From Carnegiea gigantea (lineage: Eukaryota > Streptophyta > Magnoliopsida > Caryophyllales > Cactaceae), in NCBI GenBank assembly GCA_029747015.1, contig JAKOGI010001962.1:62001-126000 (forward strand): a DNA stretch of 64,000 bases, read 5' to 3'. Position 1 is the stretch's first letter; every line of letters starts with the position of its first letter. Positions 1 to 10,896 of this stretch are shown one piece after another. The notes under the pieces are model-generated. The model was not told the origin of the DNA and searched no databases. It saw only the letters and a list, made by a program, of their open reading frames with translations. The position numbers and the translations under genes are program-made.

Positions 1-69
1 CTACTCGCAAGTAGAATGCTGATGCTTGAATAAATCTCCCTTCCCAATTACGAAGAATGAAACCTCCTG

Positions 70-540
70 CTACTCCTTATGAAATTTTGGATCTATCAAA
101 GTTGATTTTGATGAACCTGCCTTATGGTCTTTTCCATGCTGCCCAATGAGTCTTCTTACGGTTATCGGCTGACTAGTTTGGGTTTGGTAGATGTAGTGTT
201 TATGTGAGTCTATGTCTAATACGCCATATAGCGCTAACTTTTTCGCTCTTATTAATGTACTTTCTAGAATAGGTGTTTCGTTGTGAAACACCATATTATT
301 TCTTGTTTTCCGTATACTCCAAAGTAGCGCAGCTATTCTATCTATTTTAACCCCGAAGGTAGCAATTCTAGCCATCGATAGCCTTTGTAAAATACCGTTT
401 TCTATCCAGTTATGGAAGACTGCTAAAAGATGATTCGCATCCTCAATCTCAGATTGACAAAAAGGACAAAGAGGATCAATATTCATGTCTCTTTTAAACA
501 GGATTCCTTTACTAGGAAGTGATACATAATAAAGTTGACA
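70..540 (-). pseudogene. LINE-type retrotransposon fragment (zinc-binding RT C-terminal region)
   Basis: The minus-strand frame is open from about 540 to a stop at 70. It begins with a run resembling LPSKGILFKRDM, followed by the cysteine pair CPFC and then DANHLL. This looks like the zf-RVT region at the C-terminus of plant LINE reverse transcriptases, where a leucine-rich LP..R segment precedes a C-x2-C and an H-L pair. The expected later Cys after HLL is missing and the text jumps to a tryptophan-rich tail containing KTRNNMVFHN, typical of the segment before RNase H. I read it as a partial, internally deleted remnant and not a host gene. The rest of the element would lie beyond position 1 or is lost. 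Confidence 0.55.
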
Positions 541-1369
541 TCAAAAAATTTTTAACTTTGACATAATGGCATGATATCAAGTTTCCAAATCCAATATATT
601 CCAAATCCTCTTGAGATACTATAGCAAAATGAGCCTCTTTTTTTTTTTTTTTTTGGTTTGTTTAATAATCATATTGACCTCATAGCTTAATTCTGAAAGG
701 CAATGTCTTCTTACAAATATATATAGCCTCTGTGGTGGAAGCATGAGGAATAGGACTTTTCCCTTTACTCGTAGGGCAGCGTATTGTCCCAATCCAAATT
801 ACTGGTAAGGCGTAAGGGAGAGGGTCGTCCCATAAAGATACACATAAGGTTCCCCTTTGTAGGACCATTTCCTCCCCCAAGAAGCCTTCGACTTCCTGCT
901 ATTTATTTTATTTATTTTTTTGAACAAGACTTCCTACTATTGAGTATTGACTGCTTCTATTTTTTCAGTTATTCTATAGTTTTATTTATCCCATCCTCCA
1001 TTATATTGTAATTTTATTTTATTGCTTTTTATAACTCTTACGGACTAAAACATACAGTAATTAATAACAATTATTACGATTACGTTCTAAAATTAATCTA
1101 ATCCCTATTTAACTATGTTTCCATTTAGTTCTCAGTTTCACATGTTATCTCCTTTATTTCTGACCCCTCTAATTTTTGTTGGATCTTCTTTATTTCTAAC
1201 TAGATGTGTCTTTAATTTTTGATTTATCCAGGTGCTTCTATTTATAGTGGATCTAATAAGGTTTGCCATTAAAACAAAGGGCAAATATGATTGCTCAAAA
1301 TAATGAACATGATCATTAACTACGGAGCATATATATGAGAACTATTACAGTATAAATCTATTTTTGGAT
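541..1369. other. Intergenic, no gene seen
   Basis: AT-rich sequence with a poly-T run near 640-655. The short open frames on both strands show no recognisable domain. Confidence 0.5.
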
Positions 1370-1605
1370 CTTCAACCATTAGCTTAAATTTTTAGTTGAA
1401 ATGGTTCTTAAACATGGAATTATAATCTTTCTAACCGAGAGGTATTGAGTTTAAATGTCAGCCGCCCCCTATTGATTTATTGCGTAAGGTACGGGGAATC
1501 TTTGCAGCATTCACGCTTCAAACTCAAAGGGTACGCATGGGCAAAGGGTATTCGCGGGCCTTCAACCATCAGTTTAGACTTTTGGTGAAGATGGTTCTTG
1601 AACAA
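1370..1605 (+). mobile_element. TRIM/SINE-like small retroelement, copy 1
   Basis: A segment at about 1559-1605 (CTTCAACCATCAG...GGTTCTTGAAC) repeats one at 1370-1414 (CTTCAACCATTAG...GGTTCTTAAAC) in the same orientation. The first repeat is followed by TGG, where a tRNA-Met primer-binding site (TGGTATCAGAGC) would start, now degenerate. The middle part (TTTGCAGCATTCACGCTTCA) matches a second copy on the opposite strand at 58996-59185. Short direct repeats plus a PBS-like site suggest a TRIM; a SINE is the alternative. There is no coding capacity. Confidence 0.5.
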
Positions 1606-2774
1606 GAACTACTATTGTACACATTAAAACCATTGATTAAAAAGAGATCAATGAGATCTAATAAACAGTTGATTAAGAGATCTAATAAAAAAGAGATCCA
1701 TTCATAAGAGAAACCATCAAAAATCTAGAGTGTTCCATCACTTAAAAATTAGCATATGCAAAATGAGAAACGTACAGTAGCTCATAGGCCCATATAGTTG
1801 GTTAATTACGTACCAAATAGGCTGATAAGCACATCATAACATAATTTTATAAATGTAAGGACAGTGAGAACAAAGAACTAGTGTGATAGCGTAGGATCAA
1901 GGGATGGCAATTAGTATATAATTAAGATGAAGATTTCTTTTTCATACTGAAAATCACAACAAACTTGTGTTATTTGAGATGGCAATTAGCGTAAGAAGAC
2001 AAGTTTGGCGGTGATGTAATTAGTTTAACAATAATATTCATTGTACTCTTTTTTTTTTCTTTTTTTAAATAGTTGATCAAATGTCAAAATGGGGAAAAAA
2101 ATCATGCTTTATGTGTTGTACTTGGAGCTTAATTCAATCTTGACATTAAGAACCACTTTTTTAAAAAACTTATCGTGAATATTTATCATCAGCATTTAAT
2201 ATTGATCAACTCTAATTATCACTAATCTAAATTCATCGGCACTCATTAACTATGATCAACGCTCATCAACATTCAGTCATGTTTTTAATTACAATTTGAG
2301 CGCTAGTCAGCACTCAGTACCCATTAACACTGATTAATACCGATCAACACCCGTAAGTACTGCTAATAATAATTTACTTATGAGTAGTAGAAAACAACAT
2401 ATACTAATAGATGAACTAAACAGAAAGCCAGCAGATCAGTGGTATGGAAAGTGACTGTGCAGCCCACAAGAGACGTCATTGCGGCCCAGCATGCCCCACC
2501 CATAGTCAAGACCAGTGGGGCACCCGGCCCAGTTATTGCACTGCCAACAGTCGTACACCAAAAACCAAACTCATTCGGCCAGTAAGTGCTCTTTTGGAAG
2601 GATCTCCCAGCTTTGTCTTTTCGCTATTGTTGATAAACATGTTATTTTCATCATTTTTAGGGGGAGGGCCAGAAATGATTGTACCTAAAAAATTGATTTA
2701 AAAAGGTGTTTAATTTGAGTAAGGTTTTTTGGATATCTTCAAAATCGGTAAATCAGAGGAGGACAACATTAAAG

Positions 2775-2807
2775 CGCCCCTATCAGTAAGGAATTTCGAT
2801 AGGGGCG
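2775..2807. repeat. Perfect 10-bp inverted repeat (hairpin)
   Basis: CGCCCCTATC at 2775-2784 is perfectly complemented by GATAGGGGCG at 2798-2807 with a 13-base spacer. It is GC-rich within an AT-rich background. The function is unknown, and there is no adjacent gene or T-run to suggest a terminator. Confidence 0.6.
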
Positions 2808-3449
2808 GGAAGATGTCGTATACAGATAACAGGGTAACCCAATAGGTAAATTTGAAGGATCGGCTCATATAAGGTATTAAAGATCTTCCCCTTATCCTAG
2901 ATGGAGCACCGCACCAATCTCATCAGTACTGAACAACATTAAAACAGCAGCTACCATCTTGATGCATACACTTCAGAGAGGCTTTAATGTACCGGGATTC
3001 TTCTCGATGTTCGCGCTTGCTACATTTCCTTTCGTACTATGTTTTAGTTTGTTACAACATAATTCGATAAGTTTGTTAATGCTCGATACCATATAATAAA
3101 GATATATTAGATAAATTTCAAATCAAACAACATTTCAGTTGGATTACTTAAGCCTTACTAAAATTCAGAAACAGTTTTATGTTGTGGAGCAAAATATCAT
3201 AATAAGATTTGATAAAGTAACATAAAATTGAAGAGATACGGTCTAAAAATCTCCCTCATCTTCAAGAGAACGCTCCAACGAAAAGCGACTCCGATCCTCA
3301 ACTAAGTTTTCATGTTGATTGATAATTAGGAGAGAGAAATCAAGGTTATTGTATACATATAGTGGACATGTTGTTGAAGTTGATGGATGTGCTACATGTT
3401 TTAACCACAATCTTCTATCTTGGTCTCTTTGAGATTTTTGATTATGACG

Positions 3450-3457
3450 TCCCTCCC

Positions 3458-3488
<31 letters not shown>

Positions 3489-3495
3489 AAAAAAC
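3450..3495. repeat. Poly-C run fused to poly-A run
   Basis: Roughly 25-30 consecutive C followed directly by about 16 A. This is one of several C-run/A-run junctions in the window (also near 10303, 41961 and 49120). Confidence 0.8.
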
Positions 3496-4194
3496 CCGTT
3501 TTTGATGTTTCCTAAAAAATCTTTAGGTTGATAAAAATGTATAGCATTCTATTTCTATCTTGGCCTCTCTTCTTCTCAAACTATCGAATATGGTGAATGC
3601 ATGTAGATTTTTCAATTTTATCTTTTATTTTCTTTTCACCAAATTTTCCAAGGTCCAAACGAAATCTAAAGAATAAAGATTAAGCTTTGCAAATTTAAAA
3701 TGAAAATATTTATATGTGGAGTTGGTAATGTCCACTGGCCCAATATGAATGGAGCAAATAGAGTGTGGCCCATGTACAAACCTCTTTTTTTTTTTTTTTT
3801 CCGCTGGGTTTCAGTGGGCTAAATTTTCCAAGGCCAAGGGTAGAACTGGCGCTCAAAACCTAACCTTGTTTTGTTAGTTGGTCTGAGCCCAAGTAAGATC
3901 AACGAAAGAAAAATGAGGCCATCTATCCAAAAAAAAAAGAAAAATGAGCCCAAGGACACTTGGGCTCAAACAGCTGAAACAACGAGCCCAATCTGAATTT
4001 TTCGTTTTCGGCTCTGTAGTTACATCACCAGATTCCCAGCTCATGTTGTTGTTTTGTCGTTTTTCATTTTTTTTTTTTTTTGGCGGCGCGAACTTCAGCC
4101 CAGATTACTTCTGTTCAATATTCAGGGTGTATGCAATGTGACGAAGGCCTTGAACTAAAACTAAAATCTTTGTTATGGTTTGGTTAAGAATTAA

Positions 4195-4325
4195 TACATG
4201 ATGGCATATCTGTAAGTTTAATTGATAAAATTTTTGAAAGTTGTCACCTGATATCTAGGTTCAAATCTCATTTACATCGACCTTTGACTCAATTGCACCA
4301 AAAAAAAAAAAGAGAGAGAGAGAAT
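4195..4325 (+). mobile_element. SINE-like element
   Basis: A tRNA-like internal promoter arrangement is visible: a box A-like segment around 4212-4230 and a box B-like GGTTCAAATCTC at about 4258-4269. A short body then runs into a CACC plus A-run at about 4300 and a GA microsatellite. There is no coding capacity. Assignment rests only on the A/B box spacing and the A-rich tail. Confidence 0.4.
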
Positions 4326-4613
4326 TGATATGGTATGTGTATTAGATGAATAAACTGGTTGAATTTGCTGGTGTAACTATGTGTAGATTGTAGATTGACT
4401 TGATTCGTTCAAATCTTACATGTACAACTTTTGTTTTACAAGCATGTGACCGATTCATAAAAATGTCATTGTGTTTGTTAACATTTATGTCTATTTTTCC
4501 AGCATAACCATTGATAATGAATTATATCAAACTATCCGGTAATTTCTGTTTATCACGTAGAGTTGGGACGAATCAGGGTCAAAATTGGGGGGGGGGGGAA
4601 CTTCAGCTACTAA

Positions 4614-4856
4614 GGGCCTGTTCTTTTTGTAAATAAATTTCAAAATACCAATTTTAACCTACTTCAATCCACTTCAACATATGTCAACCCATTTCTATTA
4701 TTTTAACCAAGTTCAATTTATCACATAAAAAATTCAACCTACTTCAACGTACTTTAACCCACTTCAATCAATTTCCACCCACCTTCACCTACTTCAATTC
4801 ATTTTGCCCTTTTGCCCTTTTACCCACCCCAATTTACCCACGAAAAGAACATGCCC
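4614..4856. mobile_element. MITE with GGGCCTGTTCTTTT termini, TAA target duplication
   Basis: The left end GGGCCTGTTCTTTTTGT is matched by the inverted right end ACGAAAAGAACATGCCC. TAA flanks both ends (4611-4613 and 4857-4859). A 3-bp TWA duplication with GGGC termini fits the Tourist/PIF-Harbinger type. The 243-bp interior is made of degenerate repeats of CCACTTCAACCTACTTCAAT. Confidence 0.75.
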
Positions 4857-4918
4857 TAACACCTTATGTTCCCACTAATTTACAGCATGCCATATATAAA
4901 TAGACCAATTTCAGCTGA

Positions 4919-5117
4919 GGGTCTGTTCTTTTCGTATGTAAATTGGGATGAGTTAAAGGGTGAAGTAGGTTGAGGTGCGTTGAAGTAGGTTGAAGTGGGT
5001 TGAATTTTTTTATGTAATAAATTAAACTTGGTTAATGTAGATCGAAGTAGATTGAAGTAGGTTGAATTGGATTGATGTTAATATTTTAGAATTGATTCAG
5101 GAAAAAAATTGGGCCTG
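4919..5117. mobile_element. MITE of the same family, inverted interior, decayed right end
   Basis: The left end GGGTCTGTTCTTTTCGT belongs to the same family as the element at 4614. The interior consists of GGTTGAAGTGGGTTGAA-like repeats, the reverse complement of the neighbour's interior. The right end is unclear (GGGCCTGA at about 5111). The two neighbours form a roughly 500-bp inverted pair. Confidence 0.55.
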
Positions 5118-5234
5118 ACTTCATATCATTTGTGCCATTAATGACAAACCTTTTTTAATGAAAATTCTATCGATGCTAAACTGAATTATACTTAATCAGA
5201 GACTAATCAACGTGATACTGGAGATCATTTTCAA

Positions 5235-5280
<46 letters not shown>

Positions 5281-6062
5281 TCAAGACAATAGTAGTACTT
5301 TTTCCAGAAAGAAGGGGGCGTAGGTGCTAGTATACATTAGGGCTGATCATGGAGGCACTGCTACGCATGCAGAGCCCTAAAATTAACGTTGTATCTTCTA
5401 TTGGGCATGGAACTGGATGTGGGGTGGCGTGCAAACACAGAGCACCTGCTGCGAGATAAGTCAAACAAGATTAACAATCATTTAGGCTGTTACTAATTAT
5501 ATAAAAAAAGATTTAACAATTAATCAATTAACATTAAATATTACTCCCCGGTGCCAGAAAATGTTATTAAATTTGCAAATCTGTGTTCAAAAAAAGGGTA
5601 GTTTGAAAAAATTCATAAATTTAGTGCTTCTATTTTTTAAAAATAGATGTTATTCTTTTGAAATGTCCCCCAAAAAAAGTAGAGATGAGTGTTTTACCAC
5701 TAGTAAAAATTTGGATTCAGGGGCAATGCGTACCCTAAAGGAAAATGATTGCAATTGGATTAGGGGAAGCTCAAGTTGGCTGATCAATTTGGATTGTCAA
5801 ACATTCAGATAAAAACACCATATCCAAAACTTATTTAAATTGCGAATTCAGAGATTCTAATTGGATTCAAACCACAACCTGAATGTTGAATTTCCGAATT
5901 TGTAATATGATCTTTTGAGAAATGACCGCAATTATGTATATGACTTAACTCGGACCTTAATTTTTTATTAATTGCTCAAATTATTGATTTAAAATTGAGG
6001 AGATTTTAGAGTAAAATTATACATAAGCACCATTGTTAACTGTTCAAACTCAAATATTTAAG
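5118..6062. other. Intergenic with (AAT)n microsatellite
   Basis: An uninterrupted AAT repeat lies at about 5238-5280. There is no recognisable gene; the frame at 5561-5812 is low-information and AT-rich. Confidence 0.5.
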
Positions 6063-6376
6063 GCTCCGCTTGGACATTAAAAAATTTGGTGGGAAGAAAA
6101 AAAATCGAAAAGTTACTTCTTTTCTTGTGTTTGGTTTAGAGAAAATTGCAAAGAAAAAAATATGGAGGAAAGTTATGTGAAAAAATTGTTAGAAACAAGT
6201 AATAAAATTTTTCTTATAAAATTGTGATGAAAGTTTGAGAAAAATTCCTAACCTCCTCGAACTTCACAGTGCTTATATGACATCAATATGATTCAAATAA
6301 TTTAGTTTATCAACATTCAAATTTCTCATCTAAATTTTTGTATTTTTTTCCTCGATCCAAATAAGAGATGATAACT
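6063..6376. mobile_element. Possible MITE abutting the LTR element
   Basis: The left CTCCGCTTGGAC and right GATCCAAATAAGAG are loosely inverted, in the style of plant MITE ends. The interior is AT-rich and non-coding. The ends match imperfectly, so this is tentative. Confidence 0.35.
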
Positions 6377-6415
6377 CATTTTGCTCTTACTTTTCTTTTC
6401 ATCAAATTTTATAAG

Positions 6416-6762
6416 TATAGGGAATATAAGGACTCACCTTAATGCAGAGACGTTGCTCGGATCTTGCCTATTGAATGCTGCCCACGAACATGATTGAACC
6501 AGGTCGACGGTGGCTATAAGAATCACCGTATAACATCACAACCTAAGCCCAATCCCTAGCAATGGCAGGATTAACGTGAAAGAGAGGGTAGAGAGAAGCA
6601 GAGTGAGAATAATACTTTTCTCAACTCGTTAAACTCATCACCAGCTCTTCTTTAAATCATTATCAAGATTTATAACTGATTTATACTCATTACAAACGAT
6701 TAATACATAATTAATCGCCCACTTAATGTGGGTATCAAAGTGACCATTACACTCGGTCAACA
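6416..6762 (-). repeat. 3' LTR
   Basis: 347 bp, the same length as the copy at 10550-10896 and alignable to it throughout with scattered substitutions. In element sense it begins TGTTGACC. The terminal CA of the other end is mutated here (TATAGG instead of TGTAGG on the plus strand). Confidence 0.85.
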
Positions 6763-6848
6763 GCTCCTCCTCGGTCACATAAACCATAAATTTCGTACCT
6801 CTCTGCTAACGAATCTCCTCACGTTTTACACTTGGTCAATAGCTAGTT

Positions 6849-7400
6849 TTATAACTCTATCTTGACCCTCATGGTTAAGTCGAGTATGCCTAAAACAGAA
6901 TTGAAAATGAGACAAAGATGAAAGATGTCTTGTTTTGTTTTGTTCAAAATATTAAAAACACCTTTCAATGTGACATGATCAAACAAATTGCCATTGTATA
7001 TAAAATCTAAGATATATAGACGAAAATTAAAGAGAAAACTAATCTCAGAAACAAAAGACACAAGGGAATATCGCATCCCAGGTGCAATGAGAGCCACGTG
7101 AAGAAGCAACACATTCTCTTCACGGAGATATGTCTTTATTTCAAGGGCATCTTTTCCACTATCGTTATAAAAAATGACAGTTTGTGAACCCACAATGTAT
7201 GGAAGAAAGTTCACAAAATTAGCTAAATTATGAACTATGTGCTTGCTTATCCCCGTGTCTTCAATCCCCTATGGGTCATAGTTCGCAATTAATGCTAGGG
7301 ATGACACATATTATTCAGGAGTAACAGTGAAAAAAGGTACATTAATTGGCTCAGACAATCCCGAGCATAGGGTCTCTTATTTCCACAGTCATAGCACTCA
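6849..7400 (-). pseudogene. Copia gag zinc knuckle and protease remnant
   Basis: In the minus strand the text at about 7396-7355 reads CYDCGNKRPYARDC, a CCHC zinc knuckle in which the His is replaced by Pro. It is followed at about 7262-7225 by DTGISKHIVHN, a decayed aspartic protease DTGAS motif. Next comes a stretch with LLLHVALIAPGMRYSLVSF, matching the usual Copia protease tail (LH..L.APG.R.SLVS). The order gag-protease fits Copia. Stops and substitutions make it non-functional. The remainder of pol is absent because the 3' LTR follows within about 90 bp. Confidence 0.7.
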
Positions 7401-7979
7401 ACAGTGAGATAACTTTCCATTTCCTCACTAGATCATCATTGATGCAATACGACAAAGTATAACATATTAATTGATCCATCCTCGAATCGTTTTTTTGGCA
7501 TGCCTTTAAGTTTTCTCGATGCTACTAACTAACAGTACCATTTTTGTCATTCTGTGAGACCTAGAACCTGACAAGTGTTCTAACACTTTACGCTCGTTCG
7601 GAATAAACTGAATTTTCCGACACTTTACGTCATAGTCAATGCTATCAAGGTTTTCATTAGTAAACAAATTACCAACCCTGTGTTAATTGCCATATCTGGC
7701 ATATATTTTAAAAGATGAACAATAGGCATATTTCAAATAATTAAACTATCACAAACTCCATCGTTCATGTTGCATGATCGAAAATTTCACTAGGCTCATA
7801 ATCATCACATACCAACATGAATTAGAAGTTTTTATAATTTAATTACTACATATTTCCATAAAACCAAATTTTTGGAAAACTTGATGGTTAAACAAATTAA
7901 CATTTTAGAAATATCACAAAGATATTCAACCTTATCATGTAAATCAAATTTACATGAAGTTATCTCATTACATAAAACG

Positions 7980-9090
7980 AATTTATATCACTACTAATAT
8001 GTCATTTAAAACTCTATCAATGACATATCAATCATAAAACTCAGATTATTATATGAAAGGTATTTACATACTAAAATGAATCTATATTGCGAAACATATT
8101 CGAATAATAATATGTTACAAAAGAAATTCATTAAATTCCAAGGAACATTTTATAAAACATATTTATATAATTATAGATAACATGAAACTTATCCAATATC
8201 ACTCGCAAATTACAAAACACATTCATAATTTTATAAATTTAGATTTTATGAAACGAATTCATAAATACATAGTTAGTAGGAAATACGAGACAAGTTCATA
8301 TTTGTTAATTTGGGCAAGGATAAAGTGCTAAAACAATTAGCAAATTTACTACAACTCATATAGTTCGTATGTAAAACACATTTATATAATACTACTAATT
8401 GGTGATTGACAAGAAACATGCTCATGTAATTGAATGCAACACATTTTGTAGCATGAAATATATCCAAATATTAATCGCAATTAGTTATATAGAATAGATC
8501 CATATAATTTGGATGAAACGAATTCATGGTAATATTCGCAAATTATTTAAAACGTATTCATATAATATTGCATATTTAAATTTTATGAAACAAATTCATA
8601 AAATGATCGAACATTCTATAAATTTAACCATTATAGTATGAAACTAATTCACGCGAAACTTCACGAAACATTTTTGTTAAGCAGAACAATAATAGAAGAA
8701 TTAACCGGATCACAACTGCTCATGTATTTGCATAAAGTGTATATAAAATTATTAAATAAAAGGAACATCATGAAATATATGCATGCAACCGAATATTATA
8801 TAAAACATATTTATATAATACAAGCTATAAAATACAACATATGAAATGTATTCATTTATCTAAATATTATGTAAAACATATTTATATAATATAACTTATG
8901 AAACATATTTATTTATAGATCAAGGGGGGTCTAAATATCACATAGATATTTATTGAGTTTGAGTAAAACAAATTTACATGATACTAATTTTATATATGAA
9001 ACGCATTCATATAAAATATAACATATGAAACGCATTTATACTAGACACTCGGTATGAAAATTTCAAGGTGATCCATATATAAAACGAATT
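7980..9090. repeat. Array of degenerate palindromes ATGAA-N5-TTCAT
   Basis: Copies near or matching ATGAAACGAATTCAT occur at 8248-8262, 8513-8527, 8585-8599, 8638-8652, 8841-8855, 8898-8912, 8996-9010 and 9025-9039. More diverged versions (AAAACATATTTATATA) lie between them. Spacing is irregular, from about 30 to 250 bp. The tract lies inside the LTR element between the primer-binding site and the gag remnant. Confidence 0.65.
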
Positions 9091-9349
9091 TATATACGAC
9101 ATTAAACATATTAATGTTCTTATAACGAGTTTATGCAATATGAATTAAAACTAATTCAAAATCTGAGTTCAACTAATGAACTAATTACACAAACCTTATC
9201 AACTTGGACATCCTAATAATTCAACTAAAAAAAACTATGCCATGACTAATATTCTTAATAAGTATTCTCAAACGAAACCAAAATTCAAACAAAACTTTGA
9301 ATCACACTAAACTTGTACAAAACCGGGAGGCCACTATACGAAACAGTGA

Positions 9350-9970
9350 CACCCCGTCCCCTTTTATTCGACCTCTACAAGTTCGGTGCATCGGAGCCTC
9401 TCTCTCTACCTTCAAACCCTCAGCGTTTCTCTTTGTAAACTCTCAACGAGTCCCTGACTTTCTTCATTGAGATTGCTCCATGTTCTCTCCCTCATGAAAC
9501 TCTCGGTCTCAGTACTCAACCAAGACCTCTCGGATGCTACAACTTCTCTTCAGCCCCTTGCCATGTTCCTACTTTGCAACCGGCAGCCATGGCCGCCTTC
9601 GACTGAGAAACGACGTCCAGAGACCGCCATTAAAACCACCACCACCAGAACCCAAGTGATGAAACCGCCAACCCTTGTGCCGTAAAAACAAGCCTCCGGG
9701 CTTTACTTACGCATCATTCGACGAAAAACCACCAGAATCGCGTAGATCGGCCGCCGGCGAGTCGCCATCACTGTTCACTTGCCTAACGCGCCGCCCAGGC
9801 GCCACGCATGCGTCGCACATGCTGCTTCATTGGGCTATTTGGATGGTTTTTCGACGGAGAAATGTAGATCAGCGAAATTGGAGGCTAGTTGGAGGAAGAA
9901 AACGGCCAAAAATCGTATTCGTCGACGGTGCATGACCCAGACGCGCCACCCCTTATGGCGGTTCTAATGG
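9350..9970. other. GC-rich block inside the LTR element
   Basis: Base composition changes abruptly from AT-rich to GC-rich and back. Overlapping short open frames exist in the plus strand (9467-9967), but none shows a recognisable domain. It does not resemble gag or pol. It could be the element's own leader or a captured host fragment. Confidence 0.4.
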
Positions 9971-10536
9971 GTCTCAGGTACATATCTTTGTCTCTATGTG
10001 CTGGGGCTCATGGGGGGTCTAAATATGAGTTGAGGTGATTAAAAATGGGAGTTTGTTTTTCAGATCTTAATCACAAAGATTAGAGTTCTCGATGTACGAT
10101 GTGTGATCGTCGAAGGGGAAGTCAAGGTTGGGTATGACGATCATAATGCTAACTAGATCTTAGTTTTATTAACACATAAAACCTTAATATATTAGCATTA
10201 TGTCATAATATTATCAAATAGGTATGATTTTGCTTGATTTCGAATCACACATAATAAAAATCACTTTATCTTAATACGTTATCATGCTATACTAGTTTTA
10301 GCCCCCCCCCCCCCAAAAAAAAGGCATTAACCTCTGTTTTACATAATTTCAAATTGCCAAAAACGTAACACATGAAATGTAAACATGTAGTTTATTTATT
10401 CTTCTTCAGTCTTTGAAATTTCTTGCCAAAACAGAATAGTGGTATATTTTGCTATCACCAATATTTGTTGATAAAACTAATTAGTTTCAGACTTAGACCA
10501 ACATGAATGAGTGGGGGCTAGCAACAATCAGACAAA

Positions 10537-10548
10537 GCTCTGATACTA
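10537..10548 (-). promoter_or_regulatory. Primer-binding site (tRNA-Met type)
   Basis: On the minus strand this reads TAGTATCAGAGC, one base from TGGTATCAGAGC, and lies one base inside the 5' LTR. Confidence 0.75.
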
Positions 10549-10549
10549 C

Positions 10550-10896
10550 TGTAGGCAATGTAAGGACTCACCTTGATGCGGAAACACTGTCCGGATCTCG
10601 CCTGTTGATTGCTGCCCACGAACATGATTGAACTAGGCTGACAATGGCTACTAAAGTCACCGTATAGCATCACACTCCAAACCCGATCCCTAGCGATGGC
10701 AGGATTAACGTGAAAGAGAGGGTAGAGAGAAGCAGAGAGAGAATAATACTTTTCTCAACTCGTTGAATTCATAACCAGTTCTTCTTTAAACCATTATCAA
10801 AATTTGTAACCAATTTGTACTTATTATAAACGATTAATACATAATTAATCATCTATTTAATATGGGTATCAAAGTGATCGTTACACTTGGTCAACA
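10550..10896 (-). repeat. 5' LTR
   Basis: 347 bp, from TGTTGACC to CTACA in element sense, alignable over its full length to 6416-6762. Confidence 0.85.

Larger units (their letters stand above)
1606..4190. other. Intergenic, no gene seen
   Basis: About 2.6 kb without a convincing gene. It holds degenerate TTGATNAGTGTT-like repeats at about 2160-2390, a strong hairpin at 2775-2807, a long C-run joined to an A-run at about 3450-3495, and T-runs near 3786 and 4070. The frame at 2444-2701 has no recognisable domain. Confidence 0.5.
6416..10896 (-). mobile_element. Decayed Copia-type LTR retrotransposon, internally rearranged
   Basis: Two directly repeated 347-bp LTRs lie at 6416-6762 and 10550-10896. 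In element sense (minus strand) the LTR begins TGTTGACC and ends CTACA. The flanks ATAAG (6411-6415) and CTAAG (10897-10901) look like a 5-bp target duplication with one mismatch. Next to the 5' LTR is a primer-binding site, TAGTATCAGAGC (10537-10548, complement), one base off the initiator tRNA-Met site. A purine-rich GAGGAGGAGC (6763-6772, complement) adjoins the 3' LTR. Only a gag zinc knuckle and protease remnant is recognisable; integrase, RT and RNase H are missing. The 5' part instead holds an AT-rich palindrome array (about 7980-9090) and a GC-rich block (about 9350-9970). It is probably non-autonomous. Confidence 0.85.

Noticed and set aside
7980..9090. CRISPR-like repeat array
   Set aside because: Repeats are degenerate, irregularly spaced palindromes within a plant LTR element; no cas genes.
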